A DNA stretch of 5,379 nucleotides, from positions 1 to 5,379 of the forward strand of contig JAQTOJ010000144.1 of the NCBI GenBank assembly GCA_028713395.1, given 5' to 3'. Position numbers and translations under genes: made by a program. Of the stretch, positions 1-4,291 are shown piece by piece. Numbering within the stretch: the first letter of the stretch is position 1; each line of letters starts with the position of its first letter. The notes under the pieces are model-generated. The model was not told where the DNA came from, did no database searches, and saw nothing but the letters and a program-made list of their open reading frames with translations. The stretch is from Dehalococcoidales bacterium. Lineage in GTDB: Bacteria; Chloroflexota; Dehalococcoidia; Dehalococcoidales; Fen-1064.

Positions 1-242
1 TCTTTTTGATTGCGGTCTTTCTGGTGGTATTGCCGTTCGTGCTCATCGCATTGTTTGTGGCCTTACTGGCGGTGGTCTTCGAATGGCAAACCGAATGGTT
101 ACGAATCGCCCGCAAGCAGGCACGCTGGGTGGTCTACAGCGTAAAAAGTGTCCCAGCCGTTTTCAGACTGCTGTGTTCTATGACCGGGACCAAGGTGGAC
201 GTAGAAACCAAATTTCACAAAGTGTTCATCGAGATCTACTAG
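1..242 (+). CDS. C-terminal part of an unrecognised membrane protein (5' end outside window)
   Basis: The frame is open to the left edge (partial codon at 1-2, then TTT at 3-5) and ends at TAG 240-242, so about 79 residues are visible. The first 25 or so are strongly hydrophobic (Leu, Val, Phe, Ala) and form one membrane helix, ending in a Phe-Glu-Trp border. A basic, Trp-containing stretch (about residues 29-60) and a short polar tail ending in Ile-Tyr follow, probably on the cytoplasmic side because of the Arg/Lys cluster. A TTG at 6 could in theory start the protein, but no ribosome site can be seen and the hydrophobic run seems to continue upstream. I do not recognise the family. It lies 128 bases before the SHOCT-like gene, on the same strand, so it may belong to the same locus. 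Confidence 0.6.
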   Translation, partial: FLIAVFLVVLPFVLIALFVALLAVVFEWQTEWLRIARKQARWVVYSVKSVPAVFRLLCSMTGTKVDVETKFHKVFIEIY

Positions 243-296
243 CCGGAGAGATGCCTGGAGGCAAATGAAACAAGCGGATATAAAGTTGTCAGCCAG

Positions 297-350
297 CCCG
301 GTTTTTATCTTATTGAAATCGGGATAAAATTCACCGCCGTAAACCGGCGG
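297..350 (+). other. Two small hairpins in the leader of the SHOCT-like operon
   Basis: CCCGGTTT at 297-304 pairs with AAATCGGG at 316-323 (8 bp with one G-U wobble, 11-nt loop). CCGCCG at 334-339 pairs perfectly with CGGCGG at 345-350 around a 5-nt loop, ending 8 bases before the ribosome binding site. Neither is followed by a T-run, so a simple terminator is unlikely. TAAAAT at 325-330 could be a -10 element but has no good -35. They may be leader RNA structures affecting stability or translation, or chance in a short intergenic region. Confidence 0.35.
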
Positions 351-358
351 ATTACCAT

Positions 359-365
359 GGAGGTG
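359..365 (+). promoter_or_regulatory. Ribosome binding site fixing the start at 371
   Basis: GGAGGTG lies 5 bases before ATG 371. It overlaps a GTG at 365 that would add two residues, so the ATG is the proper start. Confidence 0.8.
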
Positions 366-370
366 TGTTA

Positions 371-802
371 ATGGGAGAGAGTCAGAAGAAAATTCTGGAA
401 ATGTTGGCCGCGGGGAAGATATCGGTGGAAGAAGCTACCCGTTTACTCGCCGCAGTCAACGCCGCGGACAATAAAGCAGGCCGGCGCACGGAGAGGGGTG
501 ATACGATGCGGGCGCGCTATCTGTATGTCAAAGTAGATCCGAAACCCGGTTGTGAAGCGCCGGAAAATCCGCGGGTGAATGTCCGGGTGCCGGTGGCTTT
601 GATACGCGCCGGGGTGAAATTCAGCAGCCTGATACCGCCGCAGACGGCCGATGAGATAGATAAAAACCTGAAAGACAAGGGTGTCACTTTCGATATACGC
701 AATATCAAGAGCGAAGACATCGAGCCGTTGATCGATGCTTTGAGCGACGCCGAAATAAATGTCGATTCAAAATATACCACCATTCATGTTTACGCCGAGT
801 AG
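371..802 (+). CDS. SHOCT-like domain protein, 143 aa (YvlB/LiaX N-terminal type)
   Basis: Small soluble protein with no signal peptide or membrane segment, so probably cytoplasmic. Residues 3-28 are the helical SHOCT-like motif of YvlB/LiaX-type proteins: Q5, K6, L9, M11, then the invariant-looking GKISVEEA turn (15-22) and R24-L25-L26. A charged linker (31-47) leads to an alpha/beta domain (about 48-143). It has a strand around 50-56, VNVRVPVALIRAG (69-81) followed by SSLIPP (85-90), two helices and a final strand ending HVYAE. This C-terminal pattern recurs in bacterial SHOCT-like proteins of unknown function, often near membrane or stress genes. The start follows a perfect Shine-Dalgarno. 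The next gene starts 28 bases downstream and shares the N-terminal motif, so the two are probably cotranscribed paralogue fusions. A biochemical role is not known to me. Confidence 0.88.
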   Translation: MGESQKKILEMLAAGKISVEEATRLLAAVNAADNKAGRRTERGDTMRARYLYVKVDPKPGCEAPENPRVNVRVPVALIRAGVKFSSLIPPQTADEIDKNLKDKGVTFDIRNIKSEDIEPLIDALSDAEINVDSKYTTIHVYAE

Positions 803-817
803 AAAACCTATCTTTGA

Positions 818-824
818 AGAGGAG
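818..824 (+). promoter_or_regulatory. Ribosome binding site fixing the start at 831
   Basis: AGAGGAG lies 6 bases before ATG 831. It rules out the longer in-frame ATG at 759, which lies inside the previous gene and would put 24 unrelated residues ahead of the conserved motif. Confidence 0.8.
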
Positions 825-830
825 ACTGAA

Positions 831-1745
831 ATGAGTGAAAATCAAAAACAGGTGCTGCAAATGGTATCCGATGGCAAGATCAGCGTGGACGAAGCGGAAC
901 GGTTGCTCAAACTCATTGGTGAAGATAATATAAAAACTGAAGAACCCGCCGTGCCGCCAGTGGCTCCGCCGCCGCCGCGCCAATTCAACCAGGCAGAGAA
1001 TCCGCAGACCGACGAAAAAACGCCGCCGGTTATCGAAGCGCAACCGACGGACACTAATAAAGGCGGAAACAGCCGTTATACCGGGTTCGCCAGAGTCCAT
1101 GCGAGTTCCGCCATCGATGTGAAAATCACCCACGATGCGCAATTCTCGGTCAATGCCACGCCGGATGACTTAAGGGATCTGATCATAGAACAGGATGGCA
1201 CGACACTGCGCATTAGAAGGCCGGGTTTCTGGGGTATGTGGATGGGCTGGGGCATCCGGCCCCGGGTACGGATCACGATGCCCGCGCTAGAGGAGTTCAG
1301 GTTAAGCGGCGCCAGCTATGGTGCGGTGAAGGATTTTACCGATGGCAAGGAGTTGAAGCTCGTTGTTAACGGCGCCAGCCATGTTAAGGTCAATAACTTG
1401 GCGGTGGAAACATTGAGGGCAGCGGTGGACGGGGCTTCGGGGTTGGCGGGTGATATCAAAGTAACGGGGGACATGCGCTTAACCTCTTCCGGCGCCAGCC
1501 GGTTTGAATTACAGGGGAGCGCGCAGAGCGCACGCATCGATCTAACAGGGGCTTCCAGTCTGAAATTGGGTGATTTCAAAGTGAATAAGGCCGATGTTGA
1601 TTTTTCCGGCGCCGTTAACGGGTCATTACAGGTAGACGGCCATCTGGATGCGCGCATTTCCGGGGCATCGAACCTATATTTGAAGGGTAATACTGCAATG
1701 GGTAATATCGAGACATCGGGGGCATCCCATATCCACCGCGCTTGA
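831..1745 (+). CDS. SHOCT-like plus DUF2807/GIN-type beta-repeat protein, 304 aa
   Basis: Residues 3-28 form a SHOCT-like motif matching the upstream protein without a gap (15 of 28 identical, including GKISV at 15-19). A Pro/Glu-rich disordered linker (about 36-80, with a PPPP run) separates it from a beta domain beginning near 84. The pattern G-F-x-x-V-x-A-S-S-A-I-D-V-x-I near 85-99 is typical of DUF2807 (putative head GIN domain), a relative of DUF4097. A Trp-rich segment (F133, W134, W137, W140) interrupts the first strands. From 159 on, eight S/N/D/T-G-A-S/V turns occur at 159, 180, 200, 220, 239, 259, 277 and 296, about every 20 residues, as expected for coils of a parallel beta-helix. 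No signal peptide is present, so the domain should be cytosolic, unlike exported GIN proteins. By analogy with YvlB/LiaX it may act in envelope stress sensing; this is inference. Confidence 0.88.
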   Translation: MSENQKQVLQMVSDGKISVDEAERLLKLIGEDNIKTEEPAVPPVAPPPPRQFNQAENPQTDEKTPPVIEAQPTDTNKGGNSRYTGFARVHASSAIDVKITHDAQFSVNATPDDLRDLIIEQDGTTLRIRRPGFWGMWMGWGIRPRVRITMPALEEFRLSGASYGAVKDFTDGKELKLVVNGASHVKVNNLAVETLRAAVDGASGLAGDIKVTGDMRLTSSGASRFELQGSAQSARIDLTGASSLKLGDFKVNKADVDFSGAVNGSLQVDGHLDARISGASNLYLKGNTAMGNIETSGASHIHRA

Positions 1746-1777
1746 GCCGTTACGGCTGTAGAATATCGATAAATGAA

Positions 1778-1784
1778 AAAGGAG
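1778..1784 (+). promoter_or_regulatory. Ribosome binding site fixing the start at 1791
   Basis: AAAGGAG lies 6 bases before ATG 1791 and inside the reading frame of the upstream ATG at 1773, so 1791 is the better start. Confidence 0.75.
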
Positions 1785-1790
1785 AAATCA

Positions 1791-1988
1791 ATGGGTTACT
1801 TTAGAATTTTCGCCGCTGTTCCCGGATTCTTTTTGAGCGCTTTGATATTAATGTTGCTGTGGAATGCTAACATCCAAAAGATCCTTCCCAGTGCAATTGA
1901 TATGAATTACGGCCAGTCCTTGCTGGTGACGATCACCGCCTGGCTGGTAGTGGCGCCGCTAGCCGCCGTCGGCAAAAAGTGGTGGTAA
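1791..1988 (+). CDS. Small two-helix membrane protein, 65 aa
   Basis: I do not recognise the family. Two hydrophobic helices are visible: about residues 7-24, rich in Phe/Leu, and about 42-60, rich in Val/Ala/Leu. A short polar loop with an Asn-Ala-Asn stretch and one Asp (D37) joins them, and the protein ends in Lys-Lys-Trp-Trp, which suggests a cytoplasmic C-terminus. It starts 45 bases after the GIN-type gene, on the same strand and with a good ribosome site, so cotranscription is likely. The gap holds only a 5-bp hairpin (AGCCG 1745-1749, CGGCT 1753-1757) with no T-run. The position resembles YvlB/Lia-type clusters, where beta-domain proteins sit with small membrane proteins, so it may be the membrane partner of the SHOCT-like proteins. 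That is inferred from context only. Confidence 0.75.
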   Translation: MGYFRIFAAVPGFFLSALILMLLWNANIQKILPSAIDMNYGQSLLVTITAWLVVAPLAAVGKKWW

Positions 1989-2002
1989 ACCGAGAAATAT
2001 TC

Positions 2003-2039
2003 ATCCATAAATTGTAAAACAATAAACCATTTTATGGGT
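2003..2039. promoter_or_regulatory. Nested inverted repeats, possible operator upstream of the exporter
   Basis: ATTGT-AAA-ACAAT at 2011-2023 is a perfect 13-bp interrupted palindrome of the size bound by dimeric helix-turn-helix repressors. It sits inside a wider repeat: CCATAAA (2005-2011) is the exact inverse of TTTATGG (2031-2037), extendable to 9 bp with one wobble. CCAT 2027-2030 can alternatively pair with ATGG 2034-2037. No convincing -35/-10 pair was found nearby and no regulator gene is in the window, so the role is open. It could also be a weak structure after the 65-aa gene. Confidence 0.35.
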
Positions 2040-2109
2040 TTGTGCACGGGTTGCCGTAGGCGAAAAGGGATTAGTGACCGTTTTGCCTTATTAAATTGAA
2101 GCAGGTAAT

Positions 2110-3390
2110 ATGAAAAAATTCTTCGTCATCTGGAGCGGGCAGGTTCTCTCGCTGTTCGGCAGCAGCGTCGTCCAGTTTGCGCTGGTGTGGTACCTGACCA
2201 GAGAAACCGGTTCCGCCACCGTATTGGCGACATCGACGATTATCGCGCTGTTGCCCGCGTTAATATTACTGCCGTTCGTCGGGGCGTGGGTAGACCGCTG
2301 GAACCGCAAGAAGATCATGATTTACGCCGATCTCGGAATCGCGCTGGCGACACTGGGGTTGGCGGCGTTGTTCCTAACCGGGGTGATCCAGATCTGGCAT
2401 ATTTATGCGTTGATTTTCGTACGTTCTATCGGCGGAGTGTTCCACGGGCCGGCAATGATGGCGACCATCCCGATGCTGGTGCCGGACAAACACCTGGTGA
2501 GGGTGAACAGTCTGAACCAAATGCTCTTAGGCGGCATGAATATCATTACCCCGCCGTTGGGGGCGCTGTTTTTAGAGATATGGCCGATGCAGGCGGTGTT
2601 GGCGATCGATGTGGTTACGGCAATTATCGCGGTGTCATGTATATTGTTCGTGGCGATACCCCAACCGGCGCGAGCGATGAAAGACGGCAAAACGACGGTT
2701 TTCGCCGATATGAAGGAAGGTTTCAAATTCATCTGGTCGTGGCCGGGGGCATTGGGATTACTGGGAGCGGCCGCGATTATTAATTTCTTTGCGACACCAT
2801 TAGGGTCACTTATGCCGATAGTTGTCCGTACCGTCTTCGAAGGCGGGCCTTTAGAACTAGGTTGGATGCAATCTGCCTTTGGAATCGGCATGATTATCGG
2901 CGGTTTGGCGCTTAGCGCCTGGGGAGGTTTTAAAAAGAAAATATACACGAGTATCATGGGACTGATGATAATCGGGGTTTCAATGGGAATCGCCGGACTT
3001 ACTCCCGGTAATTTATTGATTTTATTCATCATCAGCGTGTTTGTCTTCGGGCTGGCGCAGTCCTTCACCAATAGCCCCATCTTTGCCGTCCTGCAGGCTT
3101 TAGTACCAAGGGAGATGCAAGGAAGAGTGTTTGCGCTCATCACGACGGTCAGCATGATCATGTCCCCACTTGGTTTACTGGTCGCCGGGCCGATTGCAGA
3201 TAAGTACGGAGTTCAAATATGGTATTTGATCGCCGGCATTGTTACCATTGGTATAGGTCTGGTGGAAATGCTGATACCCGCGATCAGGAATATTGAAAGT
3301 CAGAAGCAAAATATCAATGAAGCAAAGACCGCCGCACCGGTTGCCCTGACGACAGTCTCTGAAAAATTGCCCCAAACCCTCGACGAATAA
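2110..3390 (+). CDS. MFS exporter, DHA3 family (drug or macrolide efflux type), 426 aa
   Basis: Inner-membrane proton-driven exporter of the major facilitator superfamily. The hydrophobic pattern fits 12 helices, and the length is usual for the DHA3 group (MefA- and EntS-like proteins). Helix 1 carries the WSGQVLSLFGSSV stretch typical of this group. Motif A lies between helices 2 and 3 at about 58-68 (G58, D62, R63, R66, K67). The DHA3-like segment LVPDKHLVRVNSLNQ is at 123-137 and its second-half counterpart VPREMQGRVFAL at 332-343. A basic central loop (188-206) separates the halves and a polar tail follows residue 392. Start ATG 2110 has only a weak site (AGGT, 3 bases before), so translation may be modest. 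The substrate cannot be read from sequence: macrolides, other drugs, siderophores or lipids are all possible. It follows the SHOCT-like cluster by 121 bases and may have its own promoter. Confidence 0.93.
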   Translation: MKKFFVIWSGQVLSLFGSSVVQFALVWYLTRETGSATVLATSTIIALLPALILLPFVGAWVDRWNRKKIMIYADLGIALATLGLAALFLTGVIQIWHIYALIFVRSIGGVFHGPAMMATIPMLVPDKHLVRVNSLNQMLLGGMNIITPPLGALFLEIWPMQAVLAIDVVTAIIAVSCILFVAIPQPARAMKDGKTTVFADMKEGFKFIWSWPGALGLLGAAAIINFFATPLGSLMPIVVRTVFEGGPLELGWMQSAFGIGMIIGGLALSAWGGFKKKIYTSIMGLMIIGVSMGIAGLTPGNLLILFIISVFVFGLAQSFTNSPIFAVLQALVPREMQGRVFALITTVSMIMSPLGLLVAGPIADKYGVQIWYLIAGIVTIGIGLVEMLIPAIRNIESQKQNINEAKTAAPVALTTVSEKLPQTLDE

Positions 3391-3397
3391 ATAAGCG

Positions 3398-3426
3398 TTG
3401 ACATCGCTTCGCCAGCGGGTTAATAT
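3398..3426 (+). promoter_or_regulatory. Sigma70-type promoter for the 198-aa membrane-anchored protein
   Basis: A perfect -35 TTGACA (3398-3403) is separated by exactly 17 bases from TAATAT (3421-3426, four of six consensus positions). Transcription would start near 3433, about 22 bases before ATG 3455. It begins 7 bases after the exporter's stop codon, so the downstream gene can be transcribed alone. The spacer contains CGCT (3405-3408) and AGCG (3414-3417), a small inverted repeat that could be an operator, though this is weak. Confidence 0.75.
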
Positions 3427-3445
3427 GTCCTTACTATCTTGGACT

Positions 3446-3450
3446 AGGAG
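3446..3450 (+). promoter_or_regulatory. Ribosome binding site fixing the start at 3455
   Basis: AGGAG lies 4 bases before ATG 3455. The upstream in-frame TTG 3398 and ATG 3425 fall inside the promoter and cannot be starts of a message made from it. Confidence 0.75.
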
Positions 3451-3454
3451 TAAG

Positions 3455-4051
3455 ATGAAAGCGTTAAAGATAATCGGTATTGTTTTGGGGTCCATTGTGG
3501 GGTTGGTGGTGATTATTGTAGGGGTCATCTGGTTTTTAATGAGCCGCACCACCGGGATTGCCGCGGAGATGACGGAAGTCACCGCCAGCACGCAAGCCGC
3601 CGCCGAACTGGATACGAAGATGGCGGATTTCCGCTCTGAAGTGAGCGCCGCAGCAGTCGGTTCCACGGTTTCAGTGACCATGACCGAAGAAGAAGTCACT
3701 TCCAAGATCGCGGAGGAACTGAAAACAGTAGAATTGCCCGCGGGTTTATCTTTAGGTGATGTGAGTGTCAACCTGAAAGACGGAAAACTGTTACTTTCCG
3801 CTGATATGAAGTACTCGGTCTTTTCCGGTAACGCCGGTATGGAAGCGGAGGTCAAAGAGGTAGACGGCAAAGCATCGATTTTGGTGGATGATGTGGATTT
3901 TGGCAGCTTACCGATTCCGCAGTCTTTGAAAGATCAGTTGAAAGGCATGATTCCAGCCAATGGCGTGATCGCGCTGGAAGACTTGCCGTTCGATATCAGC
4001 AGCATACAGATCGTTGACGGGCAAATGGTCATTGCCGGGGTGAAACAATAA
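3455..4051 (+). CDS. Membrane-anchored protein with DUF2993/DUF2140-like outer domain, 198 aa
   Basis: A short basic start (K2, K5) precedes one strong membrane helix (about 6-29, Ile/Val/Gly-rich, ending WFLMSR). There is no lipobox cysteine, so it is probably an uncleaved anchor with the rest outside. An Ala/Glu/Ser-rich stretch (about 34-68) is probably helical or a stalk. The outer domain (about 70-198) reads as strand, helix (TEEEVTSKIAEEL, 77-89) and then a run of beta strands with NLKDGKLLLSADMKY (106-120). It closes with D180-I-S-S-I-Q-I-V-D-G-Q-M-V-I-A-G. That order and the final DG-x-hydrophobic-x-x-G strand resemble LmeA/DUF2993 and YpmS/DUF2140 lipid-binding-like proteins; this is fold-level resemblance, not firm assignment. 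It has its own promoter just behind the exporter gene and is followed by a hairpin repeat array and a terminator. Confidence 0.8.
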   Translation: MKALKIIGIVLGSIVGLVVIIVGVIWFLMSRTTGIAAEMTEVTASTQAAAELDTKMADFRSEVSAAAVGSTVSVTMTEEEVTSKIAEELKTVELPAGLSLGDVSVNLKDGKLLLSADMKYSVFSGNAGMEAEVKEVDGKASILVDDVDFGSLPIPQSLKDQLKGMIPANGVIALEDLPFDISSIQIVDGQMVIAGVKQ

Positions 4052-4052
4052 A

Positions 4053-4182
4053 CGGTAGCGCAAGCTACCGAACGGCAGCGCGAGCTGCCGAACAACAGCG
4101 TAAGCTATCGAACAACAGCGCAAGCTATCGAACAGTAGACTAAGCACAGGGCAACAGTGAAAACCGTAGAACGGTAGCAGAA
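4053..4182 (+). repeat. Tandem 20-bp repeat of GNRA-capped hairpins, decaying to the right
   Basis: Four units abut in register at 4053-4072, 4073-4092, 4093-4112 and 4113-4132, each built as 7-nt arm, 4-nt loop, 7-nt arm, AA. Unit 1 is CGGTAGC-GCAA-GCTACCG and unit 2 is CGGCAGC-GCGA-GCTGCCG, both fully paired. Units 3 and 4 have arms CAACAGC and GCTATCG, with two mismatches. Loops are GCAA, GCGA, GTAA and GCAA, all GNRA with a C-G closing pair. A degenerate fifth unit occupies 4133-4152, a sixth is barely recognisable, and CGGTAGC returns at 4172-4178 nearly in phase. The array begins right after the stop codon at 4051, so it lies in that gene's 3' untranslated region. It may stabilise the mRNA, bind a protein, or be a REP-like element; the sequence does not decide. 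Confidence 0.85.
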
Positions 4183-4202
4183 AACTAAATAGATACAATA
4201 AC

Positions 4203-4255
4203 GGGGCGGGGGATTCGGGATAAACGATGAACCCCGCCCCATGTGTTTCTTAATT
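4203..4255 (+). terminator. GC-rich intrinsic terminator
   Basis: GGGGCGGGG (4203-4211) pairs perfectly with CCCCGCCCC (4232-4240) around a 20-nt loop, in which TTC 4214-4216 and GAA 4229-4231 can add an inner stem. A moderately T-rich tail (ATGTGTTTCTTAATT, 4241-4255) follows, less perfect than a classical U-run. It ends the transcript of the 198-aa protein gene and its hairpin array, and its tail reaches the -35 of the next promoter. Confidence 0.75.
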
Positions 4256-4282
4256 GACAGAATCCCGGGTTAATAGTAAGAT
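4254..4282 (+). promoter_or_regulatory. comM: Sigma70-type promoter of comM, nearly leaderless
   Basis: A perfect -35 TTGACA (4254-4259), a 17-base spacer and TAAGAT (4277-4282, four of six consensus positions). Transcription is expected near 4289-4290, only two or three bases before ATG 4292, and no Shine-Dalgarno sequence is present. The spacer contains CCCGGG (4264-4269). Confidence 0.7.
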
Positions 4283-4291
4283 ATTGCCCAT

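Noticed and set aside
297..323. Intrinsic terminator after the first, partial gene
   Set aside because: The stem has a wobble and an 11-nt loop and is followed by GATAAAATT rather than a T-run.
759..830. Longer start for the SHOCT/GIN-type protein
   Set aside because: It lies inside the previous gene, lacks a ribosome site, and adds residues before a motif that aligns from residue 1 with its paralogue.
705..1142. Minus-strand open frame over the SHOCT-like genes
   Set aside because: It is Arg/Phe-rich antisense sequence crossing two real + strand genes with good ribosome sites.
2403..3161. Long open frame on the minus strand opposite the MFS exporter
   Set aside because: It is the antisense of a clear DHA3 transporter, encodes low-complexity Ile/Pro/Lys-rich sequence, and has no family features.
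3175..3870. Minus-strand open frame of about 230 codons
   Set aside because: It spans the end of the exporter, the promoter at 3398 and the anchored-protein gene, with Ser/Thr-rich antisense composition; the + strand genes explain the region.
4053..4132. CRISPR array
   Set aside because: The 20-bp units are directly contiguous with no unique spacers, and no cas genes are present.
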